Assembly (NCBI GenBank): GCA_949128115.1
Contig: OX421967.1
Span: forward strand, 20,662,635 to 20,726,634
Length of the DNA stretch: 64,000 nucleotides
Direction of reading: 5' to 3'
From: Anaspis maculata
Lineage: Eukaryota > Arthropoda > Insecta > Coleoptera > Scraptiidae
A program made the translations under genes and the position numbers. This document shows positions 25,501-37,500 of this stretch, one piece after another. The notes beneath the pieces are model-generated. The model was given only the letters and a program-made list of their open reading frames with translations. It was not told the DNA's origin and did no database searches. Position 1 is the first letter of the stretch; each line of letters starts with the position of its first letter.

Positions 25501-28500
25501 CTATACCAGATGTTATTTTATTTGTGTGTATCGGAATTTTTGAGAAGCGATGAATTTTTAGTTTTCTTGATAATTATGAAAAAGTCCGTGCCCCTACAAT
25601 TCTGTTTCGTTAATGAAAGATGATCGCTAAGTGTAACGTCACCTCGGCCATTTTGCAATTCCATTCATATGCTGTACTGTCGGTTGCCTACAGTTTTTCT
25701 CGAAGCGTAAGCGAAGCATCGTTTTAATATTTTCATGCATTGTTTCAGGTGCGCTCTAAGCGTCCTGGCCATAGCTTGCCCCTGCGCCCTGGGCCTTGCC
25801 ACGCCGACGGCCGTGATGGTGGGCACCGGCGTGGGCGCCCTCAACGGCATCCTCATCAAGGGCGCCGAACCGCTGGAAAACGCCCACAAAGTCAAAGCCA
25901 TCATGTTCGACAAGACCGGCACGATAACCAAAGGCGTTCCGGAAGTCGCCAGGATATGGATGCAGGGCGACACGCTCACCCCGTCGCTCGTCCTGTCGGT
26001 GCTGGGCTGCGCGGAAACCAACTCGGAACATCCCATAGCCTCGGCCATCATACGCTACGTCAAAGAAGTCATCGGCACCGAACTGACGGGCATTTCGAAA
26101 AACTTCCAGGCCGTCCCCGGATGCGGCATGAAGTGCACGGTGTCGAACGTCTCGGCCATGGTCAACAACGCCAAGAACAACCAGGAGATGGCGTCGTTTG
26201 CGGCCGGCGTGGGAAGCGGCAGTTCGGGCACGTTCGTGCTGAACGGGGTGGAGATCGACGTCAGCCGATCGCAGAACTTGCGGCTGGGACAGCTGATCGG
26301 CATGGGAAGCGTCGGGGATGCCGCCGGCAACGACGGCAACGCCGAGTACGAAGTGGTGATCGGGAATAGGGAGTGGATGAACAGGAACGGATTCGTGGTG
26401 GGGGAGGAACTGAACAGGAGGATGGTGCAGGAAGAGGAGCAGGGGCGGTCGGCGGTGATCTGCGTCATTGACGGTGAGTTGCGTTGTGTTCCCCAAAATC
26501 ATGACAAAAAAAGTGCAGCACCCTGTATATTAGTAGGTTTTATGTGCACACAAGCCATTATTTGAATATTTCCATCCAAAGTTGTTTTCGCAGAATGTTA
26601 TTAGACACGCGAAGTTGATATGCGCGCCAGCCCCAACACGAATGTCAAGCGGGCTGGCCGAGTGGTTAGGATGCCAATGCCACCTTCTCATGCGAGGGAT
26701 GTCGGGTTCAAGATCCGATCGCGGCAGAAAAAAAATTTGGGTGATTTTACCTCAAACTGCTATAATAAGGTCACATTTTCACTTTTTCATATTAGAACAG
26801 TGTACTTGAAAAGTGTGGCTTTATATTTCACGTTAAAAATAACGCAAAAAAATTCGGCTTCCACTGCAGGGGCTTGAACCTAGACCCTTTGGCTACGTTT
26901 TGTGGCTGTTTCACATTCGGTTCGAGTTGACTAAATACTGTGATAAAACCCCCCTTTCCCTGATTAATTGATTAGACGTGGAACAATCGACCCTTTACGT
27001 TGTGTTCACTTGTTGTGCCGTAGATTTTCCATAACCATTTTACCTGAATTATTTAAATAAATTCCCAACTCCCTTCTGATTCCCAACTCATTCTAGTTGC
27101 CCAAATTCTTTTGGAAGAGGACAATTAAATAAATCTTGTGAATGAACAAAAGTCTTTTTCGAGCGAATAACTTTTTGTAACCGGTTGGTTATTAGCGGTT
27201 GACATTAGATTGACAGGTACTGTCATTTTTTTGACATCTGACATTTCTCGCTATTCTAACTTCTCACAAACGTTGCGGTTATAACTTTGATTATCAGCAT
27301 TTGGCGGGAAAACAGTGAATTTAATTGACGGAGCAAATTCTGCGGTACTTTGTCGGTACCGGCAAGGGAATAAAAACCTCATTTCCTGAAAACTTTTTGT
27401 TTTTATCTGAAATATTGGTATCCTAATTTAAAACCCTTAATAAATCTAAGTTACGGCTAAAAAACAATTCAAAAACTCCAACTTTAAAGGGTGATATCTC
27501 GGTAATGAAGCTACAATTTAAAAAACGGCGTAAATGGCACTTTTACGCCAGGAAAATCCCCCCTTGAAGTTTATAACACCAGCTTGGAAACACCCTGTAG
27601 AATCCATTCAAAACTTGAATCATAGATCATAGGGGTTAACCATAGGCGGCCATCGGACATCTGGATTACCCGATGTTCTTGTGGGTCCATCGCAGATGAG
27701 TCCATCGTCTTCGATTTTTCTCGTCGCCAACGCCAAGTCAAGTTGTCAAGTTTTTGAGGTTAGGTTAGGTACGTTTCACGTTTGGAAATTCTGGACCGCT
27801 GCTTGTTTCAAATTCAAATCTGTTGCCGCCACAATTTGTTCCCCCACCATAACAATAACCAGCCCCATGACCAGGTTATGAAATGTATAACCGGTGATGA
27901 TATCAAAATGGCGACACTTCCTTCACCGCTTATAACCAATCCTCGCTCAAACGTCAAATTCTATAACCAAGTGTAACCGGTCATGAAAAGTTATTCGCTC
28001 GAAAAAGACTAAAGTTTTTAAAACACACCTCCTTTATTTACCGATTAATCTTTGATCTCTAATTTAATTTAGTGAACCTTAATTACTTCATTTGAATTAA
28101 TTATTCATTACATACTCTCATATTGTGCTGACTCCAGCTAACAATAAGGAATTGGTTATTACTATTGTAGACAAAAAAAGCTGAACGACAGATGAATGAA
28201 TTTTCAAATTTTGTGAAAGGCCCTTTAAAATTATCATTTTTGACAAGCCCATGACAAAATGCCAGTGATTTTTTTTTGAGCACAAGACAACGTCAGTTGT
28301 GTCTTTGATTTCTTTGTAGCTATGGACCAGGAGTATAAGAAGGTGAAGGTAAAAATGGATTATTTCCACCGAGACTTCTACCCACTGGATCAACACGAAC
28401 CAACACACGGTGACTTCGTGTTGGTTGATTCCATGTTATATGCTACGAGTATTGTACGTACATGGCAATGGCGATGGCGGCCCGTTGCCTTTTGTAGCCC

Positions 28501-31500
28501 AGGCATTTTAGGTTTTGACCTGGAAAAAAATAACGTAAGTCTGAAAATTGGTGGAACGCTTCCACTTCAACCCCTTAACCACATACTGAAAGTCCTAAAA
28601 AATCCTATGTCCGCTTCATCGGTTTTTGGCGGCAAAAAGGTGTAAGTGACATTATTTTATAAACTATTTATTAAAATACGCGTTGAAGTTTCAATAAAGC
28701 TGAAAATTTCTGAAAATGATCTTCCCGGTCAGTTGAGCAACATATTGAAAGTCCTAAAAAATCCTTTCTTCGCTTCATTGGTTTTTGGCGGCAAAAAGGT
28801 TCAAAATGACATTATTTTGGAAACTATTTATTGAAATACAAGTTGGAGTTTCAGTACAGCTGAAAATTGCTAAAACTGGTCTCCTTTGTCAGTTAAACAA
28901 CATACTAGAAGTCCTCAAAAATTCCATGTCCGTTTCATTGTTTTTTGGCGGCAGAAAGGTATAAGTCACATTTTTTTGTTACTATTTAATAAAATACGGG
29001 TTGAAGTTTTGATGCAGGTGAAAATATCAAGTCTCTTCGGTCAGTTGAGCCGCATACTGAAAATCCTAAGAAGTCCTATGTTCGCTTCATTGTTTTTTGG
29101 CGGCAAAAAGGTGTAAGTGACATTGTTCCGGAAACTGTTCAATCAAACAGGCGGTCAAGTTTCGATAAAGCTGAAAATTCCTGAAAATGGTCTCCTTGAT
29201 AAGTTGAGCAACATATTGGATATCCTAAAAAATCTTCTCTCCGCTTCATTAGTTTCTGGCGGCAGAAAGGTATAAGTGAAATTTTCTTTTGTTACTATTT
29301 AAACATACAGGTTGAAGTTTCGATACAGCTGAAAATTGCTGAAAATGGTCTCCCTGGTCAGTTGAACAACACTAAAACTACTAAAACACTAAAAATACTG
29401 AGAAAATCCCTTTTCGCTTATTGTTTCTTGGCGGAAAAAAGGTATAAGTGACATTGTTTTGGAAACTATTATTTATTGAAATAGGCGTTGAAGTTCCAAT
29501 TCATCTGGAAATTGCTGGAACTGGGGTCCTTGATCATGTGAACAACATACTGAAAGTCCCAAGAAATCCTATGTCCGCCTCAACGTCTTTTGGCGGCAAA
29601 AAGGTATAAGATCATTTCTTGAAACTATTGTTCAAAATATGTGTTGAAGCTGCAATACAGTGGAAAATTGCTGAAAATAGTCTCCTCGGACTAGTACAGT
29701 CAACTAACAAAGAAGACCATTTTTAGTAATTTTCACCTGTACTGAAACTTTAACCCGTATTTCAAAAAAATAGTTTACAATATAATGCCATCTATACATT
29801 TTTGCCGCCAAAAAAATGAAGCGGGCATAGCATACTTCTCAGGACTTTTAGTATATGTTATTCAACTAACAAAGGATACTATTTTTCAACTACTTTCAGA
29901 TGTGCAAAAACTTCAACTCATGTTTTAAAAAATAGTTTCCAAAATAATGTCACTTGAATCTTTTTGCTGCCAAAAACCGATGAAGTGGACATAGTATTTT
30001 TTAGGACTCTCAATATGTTGTTGAGCTGACCGAGAAGACCATTTTCGGCAATTCTCGGCTGTATTAAAACTTGACCGCGTGTTTAATTGAATAGTTTTTA
30101 AAACCATGTCACTCATACCTTTTTGCCGCTGAAAAAAAGGTCTGAAGCGGACATAGGATTTCTTAGGACTTTCAATATGTTGTTCAACTGGCCAAGGAAA
30201 TCATTTTCAGTAATTTTCAGCTGTATTGAAACTTCAACGCGTGATTTTATTATTTGTTTGCAAAGCAATGTCACTTATACCTTTTTGCCGCCAAAAAACA
30301 ATGAAGCGGATATAGGATTTTTTAGGACTTTTGATATGTTGTTCAACTGGCCGATGAGACCATTTTCAGCAATTTTCAGCTGTATCGAAGCTTCATCGCG
30401 TATTCTAATAGATAGTTTCGAAATTATTGTCACTTACACCTTTTTGCCGCCAAAAACCGATGAAGCGGACATAGGATTTTTTAGGACTTTCAGTATGTGG
30501 TTAAGGGGTTGAAGTGGAAGCGTTCTACCAATTTTCAGACTTACGTTATTTTTTTCTAGGTTTTGGTCAATTTTATTCTAAAATGCCTGGGCTATTGCTT
30601 GTAGGGAAATTTAAGGGGCTCGCAGCATGTCGAGCATTGCCGAACAAATCGTCCTCTAGCATCTGAACACACAGTGATCTGGACATAGACCATTTGGATC
30701 AATGCTTGATCTTCGGCTTTGGTGGTAGCTTTGCGTCTGCCAGGACCTGGTTGCCGCGTCAGCGTTGAATTTTCCCGACACCTGCACATAACGTTGTAGA
30801 CCGTCCCTTTCCTGTTACTGAGAAGGTCTGCTACCGTCTTGTACACGATACCACCCTCCACAAGAGGCATAATTAGCACCCTAACAGATTCATTGAATAT
30901 TCTGTCACGTTTGACACAGAAAATGACAAAGCATTATTAGTTATGGGTGGCATATTCTTGATGACAGTAAAGCTGATTCACAGGTCAAAAAATTGAAAAG
31001 TCATTCATCTGTCGTTCAGCTTTTTTTGTCTACAATAGTACACTTTACATTCGGTTTCTGAAATTAAAATTTCATCCCAACTGCTTGCGAAAACCCGCGC
31101 CTAATACACGATATTGCGCGGAAGTGGCGCTCCGACACGGATGTATGCGAACTAAGAAAACGGTGACAAGTTGTCATCGCGCATGTTCAAGGCGGTTCAA
31201 GGCACTCGACAATGACATTGATTTCAGTGTTTGACGTTGACGTTTTATACAGTTCTATCAGCAACTGGTGAAGTCTTCCGATTTAAAATGCATATTCGGC
31301 GGTCGAAAAAGTGTGTGCCACTCAGAGGACCGACTGTCGCCCGTGCTGTTGCCACACCATGCTGTCGTCAATACAATACAGCACTGATTAAATGAAATAT
31401 CCCCAGACAATTTCGCGGTAAATTTGAATGTTATGGTTGAAGTGTTCCATGTTTTTTTTATTTCGTAATTTGGGGCATTTGGGAATGATCCCTAACATAT

Positions 31501-34500
31501 GTGCTTTCATGAATAGGTTGCGAGGGTTACTCCGATTTTTCTATGTAACCACTTCTACTTGAAAACGACGCATAATCCATTGAGCTTAGTTTGAGAATCA
31601 CCTATTTTACAGCGTAACATATGGAAGACTTACAACGAATCACCTCGTTTTTTAGCGCATGCGCTAAGCGGTCACGCAATATCGTGTATTAATTCCACTC
31701 TCCCATTGAATTCCCGTTTCCGTATTCTTCCTAACTTGAGAAAATACAGATGAGCCAAATTTCATACCGCACTTGAGTTTGATTCCTTGCATAATTAATT
31801 AATACCTCGTTAATTTGAATCAACCTTTTTTTTCTAGCCCATCTTTATTTGTACGAAGAGACTGGAGAGAGATGTCGATCATTTAGTTGTACTTAGAAAG
31901 AGATTTTTATTATCAATAACCCCTTGAGTTGGTATTTGTATTTCGAAATTATGGACCATTATTTTAATTACCGATCAAATACTTCACATAACAGTTGGAT
32001 GTCTTAATTTGATCATTTTACGTCCCGCTAGTGCTGTGTTCTAACTTACACTCTTGTCACTCAGCTCTGTATCACTTTAGTCTTTTTCGAGCGAATAACC
32101 TTTTGTAACCGGTTGGTTATTAGCGGTTGACATTAGATTGACAGATACTGTCATTTTTTTGACATCTGACATTTCTCGCTAAAACGTTGCGGTTATAACT
32201 GTGGTTATCAACATTTGGCGGGAAAACAGTAAATTTAATTGAAGGAGAAAATTCTGCGGTACTTGGCGGTACCGACAAGGGAATAAAAACTTAATTTCCT
32301 GGAAACTTTTTGTTTTTATCTGAAATATATTGGTATCCTAATTTAAAACCCCTTATCCTAATTTAAAATCTCTGATAAATCTGAGTCACGGCTAGAAAAC
32401 AATTTAAAAACTCCAACTTTTAAGGGTGATATCTCGGTAATGAAGCTACAATTAAAAAAACGGCGTAAATGGCATTTTTACGCAAGGAGAATCCCCGAAT
32501 CCCCCCCTTGAAGTTTATAACACCAGCTTGGAAACACCCTGTAGAATCCATTCAAAACTTGAATCATAGATCATAGGGGTTAACCATAGGCGGCCATCGG
32601 ACATCTGGATTACCCGATGTTCTTGTGGGTCCATCGCAGATGAGTCCATCGTCTTCGATTTTTCTCGTCGCCAACGCCAAGTCAAGTTGTCAAGTTTTTG
32701 AGGTTAGGTTAGGTACGTTTCACGTTTGGAAATTCTGGACCGCTGCTTGTTTCAAATTCAAATCTGTTGCCGCCACAATTTGTTCCCCCACCATAACAAT
32801 AACCAGCCTCATGACCAGGTTATGAAATGTATTGGCGAGTAACATTACCGATGGTGGCGCTGCTGATGCGCTTCGCATGTAAACAAACATGTCGGATAGG
32901 GCACGGATTGTTGCCCGCGCGTTCAAAAATCCTATCAGTAGTAAGCGGTTTTTAATGTCCTCCAGACGTGAAACGTGGTTAATTAGTACCTATTGCGGTG
33001 GAACTCGAAAATGGCAGAAGCGAATTGAGTGTTATGAAGGTTTTCAATCACTGGATGGCCTCAAGCCTCAACGGATAGGAAATTCTGAAGTCACAATTTC
33101 TTGTGTTGTGTGGTCGAAAGCGAACCGAATCAAGCTTCAGTTCAAACATAGACATATTTGGATTGTGTTTACAAACAAGCGCATTCTATGAATCTCCTCA
33201 CGAGGCAACTGAGATTGTAATTAAAAGAAATAGTAGTAGCAGTTCTCGCGAGAGTTCCTGTGAAATTGGAACGTTTAAATGCACTTGCAAAGCAGGCCAC
33301 TCCGGGACATGCAAACATATCGCAGCTGTGCCTCTTCGATGCAGCCATTTAAAGTTACTATTTTCAGCGACACTTCCCAGGCTTTTCTCGTAGTGATATT
33401 TTCCACAGTGCCGAGTTTGTTTGTCATCTTGACTACCCAACTTGCGTCTTTCGCTTTCGACGGGAAACGGTGAAAATGTAACTCTTCCTTTTTCCGGTTT
33501 CCACAGCGCGACTCGCACTCGGGAACGCAACAAATTCTCCGCCACTTTTTGTCATAACGTGCCACTCTTATTTAAAAATGCAATGCTTTTGCAACCGACG
33601 ACACCTAGTATATTCAAGATAATGAAACGTGCGTGGCTCACGTACTTTGTTGGAAAAAATCAACGCCGCGTCAAGTCAGATGGAATCAGTTAAAGTCACC
33701 AAACACCGCAACGCTCATAAGAGCCCACACAAATCTGCGGTTGATCCGTGCACAAACGTCGTTTACACGTTGGCCGTCAGATGGCGTATTCGATCTTGAA
33801 ACTCGCCAATAGTGTGCTTTCCACCTAGCCCCAAGTTCGGTACACCTGCCATTTACGCATGTGCGGGTTCCAAACGGTGCTTTCCATCTACGTGTTCCTA
33901 CTCGGTTCTGCGCCGTTCATTGGATCACCTAAAATTTTGTGCCACACTATGGAACATGTGCCGTCTGGTGGTATTTGTACCGTCTAGGTGGAAAGCACCC
34001 ATAACCGGTGATGATATCAAAATGGCGGCACTTCCTTTACCGCTTATAACCAATCCTCGCTCAAACGTCAAATTCTATAACCAAGTGTAACCGGTCATGA
34101 ACGGTTATTCGCTCGAAAAAGACATTTGTGTTACATTTTCACTCAGGTGTGCAAATTATGAGCCTCTAATCAACCTGGAAAATTCTATTACTTTTCGATG
34201 TCTTGTAGCTATTTCGAAACGACACTGCATTGCTGGGTATGTTTAAGGGGTTCTCTTTCTAGGAACTCTACTTGAATGCTCGTGAAATCCCTTGTCGTTG
34301 CGAAGGGGTTAATTATTCTTTTACTCTGTAGGAAAAGATTACGCATTAGATTTTCGCCCAGGTTCGATATGCATAAATACTGCTAGTGCTTTGTCTCAAG
34401 CTAATAGAGTCTACAAATCACCTGTCAGAAGCTATATCTATTTGTAGAAGGGTTATGGCGGCTTCCACCATTCACCTGGTGGCTTGAGGGTAGCTGAAGA

Positions 34501-37500
34501 CAAGGTATCTAAAAGCTCACAGCTATTTGCACACTATTGACTCGGTTTGACACTACCTGTGGTTGTTCAAAATACACAGAACCAACTTAATAAATAAAGT
34601 TAATAAACACAACAATTACTTTCACCTTCTTGAATGTGAATTTGGAAACAATTCACATTCAAAAAAGTTAGGGTTATCTTCACCCCTACACCTCAGCCTG
34701 ACCCACCCCTGGTAAATTATTTTGTAATTGGTCTTTCCTCGTTAGAAGGGCATAAGAAGGTTAATGATGTGTCAAGTTTGATTGATTTCGCTTGAACAGT
34801 TTCGAAGATATTGAATAAAAACCATCTCCAGGGTCCCACCTTTAGGGACCTTTAACTCTCTAAGCGTCTCCGAACCTATTTTCGTAGGAACTTTCTTTCT
34901 TGTTTTGATGAGAGGAAGCTGCCCTAGAACGTTGTCGGTATATTTTCTGTACGTACTGTATTTCATGTTAAAAACAGAATGACGCAAAATAAATTGGCTT
35001 ATACCGCGAAGGTTTGAACCTGGACCCTTTGACATCCAAAACCAACTCCGCATCACCATGCCAATACGTGTAGTTTTTTTTTTGCCAGCCACATGAAGTC
35101 AATATGACGGCCGCCTCGTTGCGTTTTGTAGCTCGTTCACATTTGGTCCGGGCTTAATTAATTCTGACTCAAATTTTGCTTTGCGATTTCGAAAATTTGA
35201 TGCGGAACTACAAAGTTAGGTATCAAATTTTTTGGTGCCATCGGGCATTAACGGTTAAAAAAAAGCTTTTTAGTTTGTTTCCAAGAGTTTACAAAAATGG
35301 GCTATTTGTTAGGTATGGAATGGCGATCGGCAGTCCAGTTTAGGTAGCTAGGTACAAGTCCAAGGATGGAATGATTGGTTTCATATGGATAAATAATAAG
35401 CTCAAATCGCCACTCCAAACTCATTTCTATAGATTTTATTCAAATTATCATGTACATATTATCATATTTCAGGGAACGTTGTGGCCATGATCAGCGTCGC
35501 CGATATTGTGAAACCGGAAGCCCATCTGGCCGTCTACTCTCTGAAAAAAATGGGACTCGAAGTCATCCTTCTGACTGGCGACAACAGAAAGACGGCCGCT
35601 AGCATAGCGAAACAAGTGGGGATCCAAAAAGTCTACGCAGAGGTGCTGCCATCGCACAAAGTTGCAAGGGTTCAAAGGTACTAAGACATATTCTTTGCTT
35701 TGTTCCCTGTGTACTGTTCAACGTCTTTTATTGTTATTATGTGAATTCTATTGGCACTGTTCTAATCGCAACAGTGCATGACAAGATGTTGCCGAGACTT
35801 TCCTCTGTTTCTGTCACTTATTCGCGATTTCAGCTTCTGGTGGGGAGGGGGGGGGGGTTCGAAACTTGAACAACATGGTGGATTGCCATGGAGTTGCTAG
35901 GTATTCAGTCTTTGAACATCAGATCCACCACCGTCTGACTTTGCCGTTTTAGCCGTTAGAGGGTGATCAAACTTTTCAAGTCGCGAATAGGGGAAATATT
36001 AATCATATAATCACTTCACAGCTTTTTTCCTTGGAGTAAGCTATTGTTACGAGTCGCGAGGCTCTCGTGTGATTCCAGTGCATTCGAGAGCACACGCGGT
36101 CTTTTAGACCGTTCAAACATATTGTTACGAGCTGCGAAGCTCTAGTGCATTCGAGAGCATACGCGTAGGTTCTGGTCCGTTCGAAATAACCTGGGGATCT
36201 CAAGGGAGCACGCCGGAATTACACGCGAAGGTGATCGACGTTTCGAGAGCCGTCGCGAGCTACATATATGCCGCGATCAATGTGTAATTTTCCAGAGAAC
36301 CGGTGGAAAGTTTCAGAAGTCAACAGTCGGAGTATATAAGCACCGATGGGCCGACCGACACACCAGTATTTCAGAGCGACAACGAGCAATTAATCGGCGA
36401 AGTTATTCAGCACGTTTTCCTAGTGCGAATAATAATCGACGTGTATTTTATTCAGTAGTGCCCAATAATGAACAATGTGTTTGAACGTTTGTCTCGTAAT
36501 TATAAAATAACCCAACGCGAAATCTGTAACACTATAGAAAAGTTTTGTTGTGTTGGTACCTCGGTTGGTACGAAGCTAACGTCGTCGCAGCCAGTTGTGC
36601 CACAGATGTGCCATATTATGTGAACTGAGCAAACTGAGCAGTGCACATTTCATTCCGTTTTCTTTAGTACTGCCGCTATTGCTTTTCAGATTTATTCTAT
36701 GTCGTGGCCGCCGCTAACCAGCACAGGCAAAGATCCACCAACCAGCCGAGACGATGTCAGTTATTGGCCACAGCAAATTTCCACTGCAAAGAAACTCACA
36801 TTTTCCTTTTTTTCGCCACAGAAACTCGAAATTTCGAGTTACGCGTACTACACAACCTTGCAACGACGACGTTAGCTTCGTATCACTGAACAACAAAATT
36901 TTATATCTCACTCTAATAAAAGACGCCACGAAGCTGTATAAATCTCCATTTTTCTCCAATTTTTCCTGTTTCCTGTCTGCTTGTATTGACATGAACTGAA
37001 TCAATTATTTTACCAATTTCAGGCTGCAAGCTAAGGGAATAAAAGTCTGCATGGTGGGCGACGGCGTCAACGATTCTCCGGCTTTGGCGCAGGCCGATGT
37101 GGGCATGGCAATAGCTTCTGGAACTGACGTGGCCGTCGAAGCCGCCCACGTGGTGCTAATGAGGAACGACCTCCTGGACGTGGTGGCTTGTCTGTTACTG
37201 TCGAAAAAGACTGTCAATAGGATAAGGCTAAACTTTATGTTTGCTAGCATTTACAATTTGTTAGGTAAGTAAAACTTGAAACCATACAGGTTTTTATAGC
37301 CTTCTCCCCCCCCCCATCATACCCCCCTTGCTTTCTTGAAATCGGATTAATTTCATTTGATCATTTAAACATTGAAGCTTCTTCTGAAGTATATTATTGG
37401 CTAATTAAGAGAATTCCATAGCGTTTTGTGTGATTCATCCATGGAGTACGTACGTCCAGCGAAACTGTGACTCGAGAGTGACCTGGTCAAGGTTTCCAGT

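Larger units (their letters stand above)
21668..25748. other. ATP7: ATP7 intron 7, host of the gustatory receptor
   Basis: 4 kb. Besides the receptor (22176-23325) it has a TCTG microsatellite at 23605 and AT-rich sequence with unrecognised frames at 24214-25487. Confidence 0.55.
28162..31038. mobile_element. Tc1-like element with its interior largely replaced by an inverted repeat array
   Basis: Perfect inverted ends of about 36 bp (starting CTATTGTAGACAAAAAAAGC, then TGAACGACAGATGAATGA), flanked by TA on both sides (28160-28161 and 31039-31040), the Tc1/mariner signature. Only the N-terminal part of a transposase remains (30592-30915, minus). Between 28496 and 30600 it carries head-to-head 160-bp repeats instead of a catalytic domain. 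Confidence 0.85.
32832..33809. mobile_element. TA-flanked element carrying SWIM and THAP coding fragments
   Basis: Ends TTGGCGAGT / ACTCGCCAA, flanked by TA (32830-32831, 33810-33811). The + strand frame at 33103-33393 encodes a SWIM-type zinc finger ([18 protein letters not shown]). The minus frame at 33275-33565 encodes a THAP-like C2CH start ([11 protein letters not shown]...HFHRFP). Arthropod genes joining SWIM and YqaJ-type domains are often repetitive; no YqaJ part is present here. Confidence 0.65.
32079..34124. mobile_element. 860-bp TIR element, copy 2, enlarged by two insertions
   Basis: Same ends as 27151-28010 (AGTCTTTTTCGAGCG...; the last base differs), flanked by TTT on both sides. 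The internal sequence is nearly identical to copy 1 as far as the TA at 32830. Removing the elements at 32832-33809 and 33812-34001 leaves about 874 bp. Confidence 0.85.
26939..34625. repeat. 1.3 kb dispersed repeat, copy B, split by four insertions
   Basis: Pieces 26939-27150, 28011-28161, 31039-31103, 31690-32078 and 34125-34625 follow copy A (17361-18675) in order. Removing the four insertions (860, 2877, 586 and 2046 bp) and their duplicated target bases leaves about 1,308 bp, against 1,315 bp in copy A. Confidence 0.85.
26474..35472. other. ATP7: ATP7 intron 8: nested transposon cluster
   Basis: 9 kb, nearly all repeats: SINE-like pieces (26642-26735; 26821-26938; 34955-35160) around the interrupted 1.3 kb repeat (26939-34625). 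No host gene in it. Confidence 0.7.
35678..37022. other. ATP7: ATP7 intron 9
   Basis: 1.3 kb. It holds a G-run (about 35838-35857), a solo LTR (36045-36531) and a MITE (36538-36905). Confidence 0.6.

Noticed and set aside
25756..26502. A 248-residue antisense frame and a 209-residue shifted frame over ATP7 exon 8
   Set aside because: Shadows of the true coding frame, which carries CPC and DKTGT.
26642..26735. Functional tRNA-Leu or tRNA-Ser gene
   Set aside because: A and B boxes are good but acceptor and anticodon stems do not pair, and an A-run follows, so it is a SINE.
28322..28645. A 107-residue protein beginning [10 protein letters not shown]
   Set aside because: It lies within the Tc1-like element, and its second half is translated from the 160-bp repeat.
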